Assembly (NCBI GenBank): GCA_000955795.1
Contig: JYOB01000001.1
Coordinates: 82,292 to 146,291, forward strand
DNA length: 64,000 nucleotides
Source of the DNA: Burkholderiaceae bacterium 26
GTDB taxonomy: Bacteria; Pseudomonadota; Gammaproteobacteria; Burkholderiales; Burkholderiaceae
Direction of reading: 5' to 3'
Under the pieces are notes generated by a model. The model searched no databases. It saw only the letters and a program-made list of their open reading frames with translations, and was not told the DNA's origin. This document shows, one piece after another, positions 17,101 to 23,873 of the stretch; within the stretch, counting starts at the first letter, position 1, and each line of letters begins with the position of its first letter. Position numbers and translations under genes: made by a program.

Positions 17101-18844
17101 CACGGATTTGCTCAGTACGCATCAGCAGCACATGGACGCGCTCCAGGCCAGTGCCAACGCCGGGGCGGTTGATGGCGTCACCGGCCGCGCCGCTCCGACC
17201 GTGGGCGGGCACGACAGCAACACTTACCAGACCGTTGTGCAGATGATCAACCTGGCCGCCGGCAAGAAGCCCGACTTGCCCCCACCCGCGGCAGCAAACG
17301 CAACAGGGCCGAAGGGTCCGGACAGCCCGTCGCCGGACACGCCCGCACCCGGCACGCAGGCCTCCAGCAGCAAGCCCACGGAGCCCAGCACTCCGCCCAT
17401 CAAGACCGGCGAGGCCGGCGACGATGGCAACGGCAACCCGCCCACCGAGCCGAACAGCGCCGCCAGCGCCGGAGAACCCAAGCGCAAGCCGTGGATCCGG
17501 TGGATCTTCGCGGGCTCGCTGACGGGGGCGTTCTCCACAGCTGCGAGTTCCGCCACGCTCACCGGAAGCGCCGCCACGCATGCGGTATTCGACCCGTCCG
17601 TCACGAGTCCGCTTTCATTCATGTATCGCGGCAGCATCGCGGCGCTGCGCGCCAACAAGACACGCGCGATCAACGAGCAGCTTGGCAAGCTGGGGACGGA
17701 GGACTCCGCCTCGGCGCTGGCGTGGCTCAAAGCCAACGTGCGCGATCAGGCCGGCCGTTGGGGGCTGTCAAAGACAGACCGCGCGGCCATCGGTGAAGCG
17801 CTGGATCATTTCCAAGCCAACCCGGACGCCCTCACCGATGCGCTAAGCAAGAAAAACAACCCCGACGCCCAGACTGAGCGCGACGTGCAGCGCCTGCAAG
17901 CGCTCACGAGCGCACCAGCGAAACTGCTTTCTCCAAAGAGCCCCATTGGCCGCGCCAACGACACGCTGCAACTGCTCACGCTGGCGCTCAACAACGGCAA
18001 CACGGCTTACTGGTTTGCCACGCATGGGGCACACCTGAACACGCCATCGTTCTGGAGCAATGCGCTGTTCCTGAGCGCCAACCTGGCGCTGTCCAGCCGG
18101 AACTTTGCCGGCCGCCTGGGCGCTACGTTCAACGACAAGCCGACCAACACGAGCCCGTGGCTCAACCGTGCCCAGGCGTTCACGATGTCGCTGTACACGG
18201 TCGGTTCGGTACCCCTGGCGATGAACGACGCGCTCATGCATACGAACAGCCCGGCCATGGGCGCCACCAAGGCGGCACTGGACCTGGCATTCGGTGCAGG
18301 CGCCCTGCGCATTGCCGGCGACCTGATGCCCAAGGTCGGCCAACGGCTGCCAAGCAACGCCATGCTGCCTGGCGGGGTGATCCTGGGTGTGGCGGCGGTC
18401 ACGCGCTTCGGCATCGAGCTGTTCGTGCCCAACCAGGCGGCCAAGCCAGCCGTTGCTCAAGTGCAGGCCAGCGGCAACGGGCAGGATCAAAACAACCAGC
18501 CCATTGCCGCGTTCCCGCTGCCCGACATGCAAGGCGTGAGCGGTGACGTGCTGCGCGCCAACGCTCCGCACGCGTTACCTTCGATCGGCACGGCCACCTC
18601 GCCGCAGTACGCGATCGTTGGCCCTGGCGACACGCTCTGGCAACTGAGCGCTGCCGATGCCGCCAAACTGCTCGGCACCACGGGCCCGGCATCCGAACCG
18701 CGTACGCTTGCCGCATTCGACAAGCTGCCGCCGATGAACAGCCAGTTCGACTGGGCCGCGCTGGACGGCAATCCGTACACGCAGGGCGCAACGGGGCAGG
18801 ACCCGGATCTTGTCGTCCCGGGGGACATCGTGCGGATCGGATAA
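11108..18844 (+). CDS. giant T3SS-linked protein: DUF4781, DUF4392, Asp/Glu racemase, DUF4392, LysM
   Basis: It encodes 2578 residues. The ATG at 11108 follows GGAG; the frame is open further upstream but without a start signal. No signal peptide is present. Order by residue: polyproline 16-24; helical, charged region to about 600; DUF4781-like region about 650-720 (YIDDRGWDYENLDDYRHNN) with a Gly-rich hydrophobic stretch after it; T/P/G linker 934-1039; DUF4392 about 1190-1455 with GDGGNEAGMG (Asp1340); racemase about 1470-1760 with FDSSNGGL (Asp1476), ACNTA (Cys1544) and CTHYP (Cys1659); second DUF4392 about 1795-2050 with GSRGHEAGMG; linker 2058-2127; hydrophobic C-terminal region; degenerate LysM from about 2497. 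Known: the racemase family interconverts L- and D-Glu, and DUF4392 is the catalytic half of D-glutamate cyclase. Convergent with sctU; delivery by the T3SS is an inference. Confidence 0.85.
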   Translation: MPAIDEINGRIVYYRPPPPPPPPPTPEQKQAAADAKTKTDAAIQTANTAVNDYINNGDDSKAAQAKLDKPLSDVINSVQNELRRQADEAPAGGEKKAIEDAADAIKKRDPDAKWLDKIVDDAKDAVEKQDPSQRTASEARDGVLDAQDKLQDAQNIKVTNRTIAEDKQDSINTAQTNLDKAIQDFKTAIGGELSSYENFGSGDNLKAANDAADALAKAHPDWDDGSLAFARNIATADAIQYQINHINPNDPTLSAQDKALATNDPVQFACVQLARPHANDKNAEQIYEQIGAASYDVRVNYTKDQVAAKMKAGDAQGALKILSTNMNDVSVTSADPDARDHLYQVAGAPFFNAHSDYFNKQISDLTQVYKYNPDDPDASRKMADSTVKYDAVGKWMKDLAKVAPPEVANNLLTTVEDRFNDNGNWFQSNAGADTSGLVPHGSDFYGGLSLTAAVADSQRFASDQSSTDHAQQVANWLTTNSNAKSFLYSMQTSGSGGSMPSWVPVQNAVGDGNGATVTNALIQQHGKDLPNADMLQRAFDRGNEKVQQKQAEADYKTFQSDQNAGLKNIFGQMSKATFGKDTPLYNDKAQSFTGPDADTQLKNYIGGALMIQADNAGAQSSGTTSTAWFTSGNSTKIIDEVNKKIHEVGGDNPTVKAIPIAYVDKSAGVMPTALFEVTDKNGGKPHYIDDRGWDYENLDDYRHNNALSDGGTIYVPKNLAGTVALDSKGIPDVDHFSAHITTTGQKIRHVVDIVAGVATAVGGVILSVGTFGGASIVGGAMVAVGTGWIVGESVDHLNTLADHGRSWSPTNPEAFNDWLAIVTSAAGEYSLAGKGVSALSEAAAASKMFTLTRSASDLVAGGGGIVMTGAQVKDLLMYGDRMSGEQKAESIMFLGLGLGQVGATRMLERVGLSQGTERVGLLNALKNNADRYKPTEVVPEPTTVAANDPASAGRPTTDPTTEPVITQASGKTTEPAGTTAGNDGKDGTMGKPGTDPIDPATGKPKTAGELPPEPGKTGTPGDEGNPTNTGPARPSRPLPGALDDLANPEVTLTNFTDTQKALDAGTQNALSQHADLLLDAENYRTSGTTAGRHPRGIGVRRLASALSKMSDEQRQLILSKAEFAHDTANIKDPVRMSWRQRMQLYRGKSSVFGRTADRIMSPVDRIQAMFIDRGIRNFFVKGGTEDAAAALMGKRILMVTGFTVGRDPTTGRMLPETDGPVGTGEKAATLAQAGYDITVATDSANMPVLQSVLDTYPGGHLVKLELFDAKRGQPARDAANELLDRVQPEAVVAIELPARNADGDYLNMRGISVADVNAPKDQIVLEANKRKGIVTVGVGDGGNEAGMGSLRSKIPPVTLADGSTVDFASTVPVDFPVTAWNSNFGAQAILANMLRNMGRLDLMPKPEQLHAAIKASVDAGAVDGVSRKGEASVDGFASQVHQGMLVLLRNAMNHMPDGKTFDEATPNEPFTVAAFDSSNGGLIAAKNMLAIIKAETGEDLQMVPVVDHANAPYGPKSPDTLIRLVGNGLQTAQRLKAAMVAMACNTACTAFPKALDNVDVPVINLIDVTSRAMVEHGGDRPAVIATAGTVKSGAYQNKVAELTNGDITPQAVAAHKFADFVNDLKHKSDDPAVKAELQAASDKYVEELDPNTTSLWLCCTHYPAMKDFLVTSLQKRGMDIPVIDPMEYQAKALLNQIGKAEWHVPSAAYSTEPYVVTSGKTGPVSESVQNLMERLNVPVQRVRRFGPGKTLDGTIPPNPRMEPTPISNAVMALFNPDMARIENPKGVDNAAAALQDSNRILVLAGARNAHGAVDTDGIAGAAVFGHDMQASGKQVVYVVPHQAVPALDAALQARGAAVNDYSIVPFDAAPGEPARTTAQDLINQESPDTIVSINVHGRNADGRYIDQNGNDVTDQTVPLDEVVAAGWKTDGVTTIGVGSRGHEAGMGNTRRTAPQVTLPDGTVVDPRSVVAADHYVSASNSNWGAHGLAASALKAAGRTDLLSTHQQHMDALQASANAGAVDGVTGRAAPTVGGHDSNTYQTVVQMINLAAGKKPDLPPPAAANATGPKGPDSPSPDTPAPGTQASSSKPTEPSTPPIKTGEAGDDGNGNPPTEPNSAASAGEPKRKPWIRWIFAGSLTGAFSTAASSATLTGSAATHAVFDPSVTSPLSFMYRGSIAALRANKTRAINEQLGKLGTEDSASALAWLKANVRDQAGRWGLSKTDRAAIGEALDHFQANPDALTDALSKKNNPDAQTERDVQRLQALTSAPAKLLSPKSPIGRANDTLQLLTLALNNGNTAYWFATHGAHLNTPSFWSNALFLSANLALSSRNFAGRLGATFNDKPTNTSPWLNRAQAFTMSLYTVGSVPLAMNDALMHTNSPAMGATKAALDLAFGAGALRIAGDLMPKVGQRLPSNAMLPGGVILGVAAVTRFGIELFVPNQAAKPAVAQVQASGNGQDQNNQPIAAFPLPDMQGVSGDVLRANAPHALPSIGTATSPQYAIVGPGDTLWQLSAADAAKLLGTTGPASEPRTLAAFDKLPPMNSQFDWAALDGNPYTQGATGQDPDLVVPGDIVRIG

Positions 18845-18866
18845 CGGGGAAGGTGAGCCATCAACG

Positions 18867-18898
18867 GCGGGCGCAGCAGTCAGGCGCCCGCTGTTTTC
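18867..18898 (+). terminator. rho-independent terminator after the giant gene
   Basis: An 8-bp perfect stem, GCGGGCGC / GCGCCCGC, with a 9-nt loop is followed by TGTTTTCTTG. It lies 22 bp after the stop codon and 10 bp before the convergent stop of sctU. Confidence 0.75.
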
Positions 18899-18908
18899 TT
18901 GTGCGCGT

Positions 18909-19976
18909 TCAGGAGGTTGACGACACGTATGGGTTACCCACCGCATCCGCGCCTTCAGCCCAGCGCAGCAGCGCCGCCACATCGCGGAACAGCGTGCGGT
19001 CAATGGTGGTATCCATCGGCACGGTGTCGTGCAGGCGCTCCGCCAGGCCGGCGTTGGCTGCGGTCGGGACGAGGTGGTATTCGGCCATCTGCCGGATGCG
19101 CTGGACAGACTCGCCGCTGCCCTTGGCGATCACCATCGGTAACGTGCCATCGCCGGGGTAATACAGCGCCACCGCATGCCGCGCACTGAACACGATGGCG
19201 GTGGCAATGCGCATGCGATCTTCCAGCGCGCTGTATTGCACCTCCAATGCAAGCTGGCGGCGGCGCCCCACGATGTGCGGATCGCCCTGCAGCTCGCGGT
19301 GCTCACGGCGCAGTTCTTCGGTAGACATGCGGTTCTTCTTGAAGAATTCGAAACGCACGTGCCAGTAGTCCAGCGCGGCCATCAGCACGTACACCACCGC
19401 CGCCCAGCCGAACAGCAGAAGAATCATGTGCGCGACCACGGCCAGGATGGCCGCAGGCCGCCCGTAGCCCGCCTGCAGCGGCAAGGCCAATGACCCGCGA
19501 ATCACCACGAACAGCGTCAGCGCCAGGCAAGCCACCTTGAACAGCATGATGGCCAGGCCGATCAGGTTGCGCACGGAGAACATGCGCTGGATGCCCTCCC
19601 CCGGATTGAGCCGCGACATTTGCGGCGTCAGGCGTTTGGGCGCGAACATGCCGCCCACCTGGGCAAACGCACCGAGCACGGCCAGCACGGTCACCAGCAC
19701 CAGGACGGCTGCGCTCAACAGGATCCACTCCGCCCCTGCCGATACCAATGCCTGCCGCACCGCTGCAGCCGGGTCGCGCGCCTGCGCCACGGCGCTCACG
19801 TTCTGTATCAGCAGGCCGCGCATGCGTTCGAGCAACCACGGCCCGCCTTGCCACAACAGCACGAGCATCCCGATAAAGACCAGCGCGCTCGTCACGTCCG
19901 TGCTGCGGACGACTTCGCCTTCGCGCCGCGCGTCCTCCAGCCGGCGCTGTGTGGGCTTGTGCTGTTTCTCGCTCAT
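18909..19976 (-). CDS. sctU: type III secretion export-gate switch protein SctU, with altered cleavage motif
   Basis: It encodes 355 residues of the FlhB/YscU family: four membrane segments in the first 210 residues, the linker EFFKKNRMSTEELRREH, RELQGDPHIVGRRRQLALEV, and a cytoplasmic domain ending in the usual MPMVIAKG-like and LAERLHDTVP motifs. The family normally cuts itself between Asn and Pro of NPTH to switch substrates. Here the aligned sequence is IVFSARHAVALYY, so NPTH is replaced by SARH (codons 19176-19187) and one residue is missing after it. Autocleavage by the known mechanism should be impossible. The start overlaps the sctT stop (ATGA). It is the last gene of the 13-gene operon. 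Confidence 0.92.
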   Translation of the reverse strand: MSEKQHKPTQRRLEDARREGEVVRSTDVTSALVFIGMLVLLWQGGPWLLERMRGLLIQNVSAVAQARDPAAAVRQALVSAGAEWILLSAAVLVLVTVLAVLGAFAQVGGMFAPKRLTPQMSRLNPGEGIQRMFSVRNLIGLAIMLFKVACLALTLFVVIRGSLALPLQAGYGRPAAILAVVAHMILLLFGWAAVVYVLMAALDYWHVRFEFFKKNRMSTEELRREHRELQGDPHIVGRRRQLALEVQYSALEDRMRIATAIVFSARHAVALYYPGDGTLPMVIAKGSGESVQRIRQMAEYHLVPTAANAGLAERLHDTVPMDTTIDRTLFRDVAALLRWAEGADAVGNPYVSSTS

Positions 19977-20773
19977 GAGCCAGGGTTGTGCAGCAGCGCG
20001 CGCAACAGCCAGACCATCTCGCCGTTGCCGGCCAGGAAGGTGCGCATCGATTCAAAGACAAAGCCGAGGAACAGCACCATCATCAGCACAGCCAGCAGGC
20101 TCTTCACCGGCTGAGCAAACAGGAACACGTTCAACTGCGGCACCGACCGGTTGATCAGCCCAATGCCCAGCTCCGCCACCACCAGCACGATGATCACAGG
20201 TGCGGCCAGCTTGAGCGTCCAGCCGAGCACGCTATCGGCCTCGTGCACCGCAAACTGCTCCAGCGCAACCGATGCGCTTGGCAACATTCGCTCAATCGGC
20301 CAAAGCTTGTACGACTCGAAGAACGCACCAAGCATCACATGCAGGCCGCCGCCCGTGACAAACAACGTGACCGCCATGAAGCCGAGAAAACTGGCGGTCG
20401 GCCCGCTCTCATGCCCGGCCACCGGATCAAAAAACGATGCGTTGCCCGAGCCGGTCTGAAAGTCGATCAGGTGGCCGATGTTTTCGATGGCCCAAAGCAG
20501 CGCGCCAAACGCCATGCCGAGCAGCACGCCGATCAGCGCTTCCTTGAGCGCCAGCGCCATCCACAGGCCGCCGCCCTGCACGTTCATCGCCGCGCCCGCC
20601 ATGGACGGCGCCACGAACACCGCCAGGATGGCGATGAACCCGCTGCGCACCATGCCCGTTACCACCCGCCCGCTGAACACGGGCACGATGAACATGATGG
20701 GCAGCAGGCGCGGCAGCACCAGCAACGCCTGCCGGAACAGGCCTTCCATGGAGTGCGGATCGAACCCTTGCAT
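19973..20773 (-). CDS. sctT: type III secretion export apparatus protein SctT
   Basis: It encodes 266 residues with about six membrane segments, typical of FliR/YscT/SpaR. The ATG at 20773, 4 nt after the sctO stop, begins MQGFDPHSMEGLFRQALLVL, a normal N-terminus; the frame extends further upstream only as a shadow of sctO. Motifs include PVFSGRVVTGMVRSGFIA and GLINRSVPQLNVFLFAQPVK, strongly conserved in the family. SctT joins SctR and SctS in the helical export gate of the inner membrane. It overlaps sctU by 4 nt. Confidence 0.93.
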   Translation of the reverse strand: MQGFDPHSMEGLFRQALLVLPRLLPIMFIVPVFSGRVVTGMVRSGFIAILAVFVAPSMAGAAMNVQGGGLWMALALKEALIGVLLGMAFGALLWAIENIGHLIDFQTGSGNASFFDPVAGHESGPTASFLGFMAVTLFVTGGGLHVMLGAFFESYKLWPIERMLPSASVALEQFAVHEADSVLGWTLKLAAPVIIVLVVAELGIGLINRSVPQLNVFLFAQPVKSLLAVLMMVLFLGFVFESMRTFLAGNGEMVWLLRALLHNPGS

Positions 20774-20777
20774 CGGC

Positions 20778-21272
20778 TCAGGCGGTGATCTTCTGGCTGA
20801 CCAACTGGCGCGCGAGCTGGGCTTCAAGCGCGGCGTCTTCTTCCTGCCATTCCGCCGCGCGGCGCTGGGCGGCCACCACGCGCTGCTCGGCACGATCCAC
20901 CGCTTCGCATTTGGCATTTGCGCGGGCCACATGCCGCTGGGCGCGTGCCTGCGCCACCTGCTCGGCCGCCAGCGCCGTGCCGGTCTGCGTGGATTCAACA
21001 TGCGCGTTGACGATGGCACGATCCAGCGCCAGCCGCGCGGCATTGGCGCCGCACAGCAGCGCGACGGCGCTGCGCGCATCCTCGCGCACGGCCTGTTCAA
21101 TGGCAGCGTCGTGCGCAGAGCGCGCCGATACCGTTTGCTGCAACCCTTGCTGCGCCGCCGCGTTCTGCGCGGCTGCCTGGGCCACCAGGGCAGCCTGCTT
21201 CTGCGCACGCGCCATGGCGCCGAGCTTGCGCGCTTCGCGCACGCGCGCGAGTTGACGCAGCACATCGCTCAT
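20778..21272 (-). CDS. sctO: type III secretion stalk protein SctO (HrpB7/YscO-like)
   Basis: It encodes 164 residues that are almost entirely helical and very rich in Ala, Arg, Gln and Glu, with heptad-like spacing (for example REARKLGAMARAQKQAALVA), so it is a long coiled coil. This, with its place directly after sctN and before sctT, identifies the FliJ/YscO/HrpB7 stalk that links the ATPase to the export gate. Sequence conservation in this family is low, so the call rests on length, composition and position. ATGA overlap with sctN. Confidence 0.75.
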   Translation of the reverse strand: MSDVLRQLARVREARKLGAMARAQKQAALVAQAAAQNAAAQQGLQQTVSARSAHDAAIEQAVREDARSAVALLCGANAARLALDRAIVNAHVESTQTGTALAAEQVAQARAQRHVARANAKCEAVDRAEQRVVAAQRRAAEWQEEDAALEAQLARQLVSQKITA

Positions 21273-22627
21273 AGCGCCCCCACCACGGCTTCGAGGTCGG
21301 CCACGGTGCGCTCCAGCTTCACACGCGCATCGGCGTCTTGCTCAAAGAAGCGCCCGAGCGCGGCATGGGCGCGCAATGCGGTATCGCCCAGGGCATCGCT
21401 GCCCTCGCGGTATTCGCCAATCTGCACGAGCAATTCGATCTCCTGGTATTTGGCCAGCAGCTCGCGCACGCGTTGCGCGGCGGCGCGGTGCGCGGGCGTG
21501 GTCACCTGCGGCATCACACGGCTGATGCTGGCCAGCAAATCGATGGCCGGATAGCGCCCAGCCAACGCCTGCTTGCGCGAGAGCACGATGTGCCCGTCAA
21601 CGATCGAGCGCACCTCTTCGGTAATCGGATCGCTCTCTTCATCGCCCTCCACCAGCACGGTGTAGAAGGCGGTGATGACACCATGCGCACCGGCGCCAGC
21701 CCGTTCCAGCAACTGCGGCAATACGGAAAACGTAGAGGGTGGAAAACTGCGTCGCGTGGGCGGCTCGCCGCTCGCCAAGCCCACCTCGCGCTGCGCCCGC
21801 GCAAACCGCGTGAGCGAATCGACCAGCAGCAGCACGTTCTTGCCGCGATCTCGAAAGTACTCGGCCACGGCGGTGGCCACCAGCGCGCACTTCACGCGCT
21901 CCATGGCCGGGCGGTCAGACGTAGACACCACCAGCACCGTCTTGCGCCGCGTCGCCTCCGGCAGGCACAGCTCCAGGAATTCACGCACTTCGCGCCCGCG
22001 CTCGCCAATCAGCGCGATGACGTTGACGTCGCTCTGCGCCCCGCGCGCGATCATGCCAAGCAGCGTGCTCTTGCCCACACCCGACGGCGCAAAGATGCCC
22101 AGCCGCTGGCCAATGCCCACCGTCAGCATGGCGTCGATGGCACGCACGCCGGTTGAGAGCGGCGCGTCGATGCGGCGGCGCGACAGCGGGCTAGGTGGTT
22201 CTGCATGCGTTGAAACACGCTCGTTGGTGAACAGCGGCCCGCCGTCATCCATGGGCGCGCCCAGCCCATCGAGCACGCGGCCGAGCAGCGCATCGCCCAC
22301 GCCAAAGCGATGCGCGCTGCCGGATGGGATCACCTCCGTGGCGGCCGACAAGCCGTGCACGCTGCCCAGCGGCGTCAGCAAGGTGGTCTGCCGCTCGAAA
22401 CCAACGACTTCCGCATAGATGCTGCGTTCACCGGGCGTGCGCAATTCGCACACCTCGCCCAGCCGCGCCTGGATGCCCGATGCATTGAGCATGAGCCCCA
22501 CCGCACGGTGAATGCGCCCACGCATCTGCACGCCCGCAGCCGTACCGTCGGCGCGCTCCAGCACGTCGCGCAGGCTACGTTCCAGATCGCCCGCGTCGAT
22601 GATGTGGCTGACGGCGGGTTCGGTCAT
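21269..22627 (-). CDS. sctN: type III secretion ATPase SctN
   Basis: It encodes 452 residues of the FliI/YscN/HrcN family. Walker A is FAPSGVGKSTLLG, followed by ALIGERGREVREFLE, the catalytic-Glu motif of the family. Walker B is in NVLLLVDSLTRFARAQREVG, and the C-terminal part holds LASISRVMPQV. It forms the hexameric cytoplasmic ATPase that unfolds and detaches substrates from chaperones. It overlaps sctL upstream and sctO downstream by ATGA, implying translational coupling. Confidence 0.96.
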   Translation of the reverse strand: MTEPAVSHIIDAGDLERSLRDVLERADGTAAGVQMRGRIHRAVGLMLNASGIQARLGEVCELRTPGERSIYAEVVGFERQTTLLTPLGSVHGLSAATEVIPSGSAHRFGVGDALLGRVLDGLGAPMDDGGPLFTNERVSTHAEPPSPLSRRRIDAPLSTGVRAIDAMLTVGIGQRLGIFAPSGVGKSTLLGMIARGAQSDVNVIALIGERGREVREFLELCLPEATRRKTVLVVSTSDRPAMERVKCALVATAVAEYFRDRGKNVLLLVDSLTRFARAQREVGLASGEPPTRRSFPPSTFSVLPQLLERAGAGAHGVITAFYTVLVEGDEESDPITEEVRSIVDGHIVLSRKQALAGRYPAIDLLASISRVMPQVTTPAHRAAAQRVRELLAKYQEIELLVQIGEYREGSDALGDTALRAHAALGRFFEQDADARVKLERTVADLEAVVGAL

Positions 22628-23229
22628 GCTTCGTTCCCCACCAGTGCAGCGTGTAGCGCGGCCAGTTGCGTGTCGATGCCGGCTTCGACCACGCCGGATG
22701 CGGTCTCCACCACCAGCGCCTCTTCCGACAGGCTGGCATCGGGCACCACGCGCACGCGGCGGGTACCGTCGGTCATGGTTCCCAGCACACGCTCCAGATC
22801 CGCCACCTGCTGTGGGGCGATGCGCACCGTCAGCACGGGTTCGTGTTCGACCAGCGTTTCAATGCGCGCGAAGGCCTTGGCATAGATCGCCTCGCGCGGC
22901 AGATCAGCCACCAGCTCACGCACGGTGCGCGTGACGAGCTCGGCCATCAATTGCTTCATGGCCGCCAGGGCACGCGCGTTGGCCAGCGCATCGGCATACA
23001 GCCGCGTGGCGGCTTCGCGTTCGCCCTTTTCATAGCCTTCGTCGTAGCCGGCCTTGAGTTGTTGCTGGCGATGGGCTTCGGCATCTTCCAGCAGCCTCTC
23101 GCGCTCTTCCTGTGCGTTGCCGAGGATGCTCGTAGCGTCGAGCAGCGCTGCATACTCGTGCTGTTTGAGCACCTTGCGCTCGCTCAGGATCTGCAGCTTG
23201 TCAGTAGTAATCAGAAAAGCCAGTCCCAT
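22624..23229 (-). CDS. sctL: type III secretion ATPase stator SctL (HrpB5/YscL-like)
   Basis: It encodes 201 residues. A helical, charged N-terminal half (KVLKQHEYAALLDA, then AHRQQQLKAGYDEGYEKGEREAA) contains the GYxxGxxxG-like pattern of FliH/YscL stators. A C-terminal domain (LTVRIAPQQVADLERVL, then VVETASGVVEAGIDTQLAAL) binds the ATPase in this family. It overlaps sctK by 19 nt and sctN by 4 nt. Position between sctK and sctN matches hrpB4-hrpB5-hrcN of Hrp2 systems. Confidence 0.9.
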   Translation of the reverse strand: MGLAFLITTDKLQILSERKVLKQHEYAALLDATSILGNAQEERERLLEDAEAHRQQQLKAGYDEGYEKGEREAATRLYADALANARALAAMKQLMAELVTRTVRELVADLPREAIYAKAFARIETLVEHEPVLTVRIAPQQVADLERVLGTMTDGTRRVRVVPDASLSEEALVVETASGVVEAGIDTQLAALHAALVGNEA

Positions 23230-23873
23230 GCCGGCACCTGTTCAGGAATCAAGCTCAGCCGCAGCAGCTCGCCCAGTTCTGCGCGTTGCGTGCGACCCAG
23301 CAAATACGGCGGCCGATCAGCATCGACCGCATTGCGCGGAAATTTCAGCGCCAGCCGACGAATGACGGCCGGACCAAAGGGCACCAAAAAATCGGTCAGT
23401 ATCCGGCGCCCACGGGCACGCAGCGTTTCCACCGCCAGGCGGGGGTGCTGACGCTGCACCTGCAGGGTTTCGGCAACGGCCTCGAAGGCCGGCATGCGCT
23501 CCAACGCAAATGCCACCAGCGGTGCGCCGAGCGCTAGATCGATGGCCTGCCGCGTCTTGCGCGGGACTTCGCCCTCGCGCAGCCACTGGCGATGCAGGCA
23601 AAGGCCGCAGCACACGGCCAAGCGCTCCAGTGCGTCGGCTGGCAACAGGGCGATGCGCTTTTCTACGGCAGCAAAGTCGTAGTCCCATTCATCCTGCAAC
23701 TGATGGGCTTGCAGCAGCGCCCGCGCCAGCACGGCGCGCCCTGCCTCGCCGTAACGGGCGGGGTCGCGCAGCGCAAGCGGCCAGTCGGCCGGGAGCCACG
23801 ACGCGTCGATATAGCGATCCGGCCGCAGGTTGAACGTGGCAACCAGCCCTGCCAGGCGCGCATCGGTGGTCAT
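23211..23873 (-). CDS. sctK: type III secretion sorting-platform protein SctK (HrpB4-like)
   Basis: It encodes 220 residues, without membrane segments. Sequence conservation in this family is weak. The start region MTTDARLAGLVATFNLRPDRYIDASW, the middle LAVCCGLCLHRQWLREG and the final PEQVPAWDWLF fit HrpB4/YscK-type proteins, and the gene lies exactly between sctJ and sctL as in Hrp2 clusters. SctK links the cytoplasmic sorting platform (SctQ, SctL) to the inner-membrane ring. ATGA overlap with sctJ. Confidence 0.72.
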   Translation of the reverse strand: MTTDARLAGLVATFNLRPDRYIDASWLPADWPLALRDPARYGEAGRAVLARALLQAHQLQDEWDYDFAAVEKRIALLPADALERLAVCCGLCLHRQWLREGEVPRKTRQAIDLALGAPLVAFALERMPAFEAVAETLQVQRQHPRLAVETLRARGRRILTDFLVPFGPAVIRRLALKFPRNAVDADRPPYLLGRTQRAELGELLRLSLIPEQVPAWDWLF

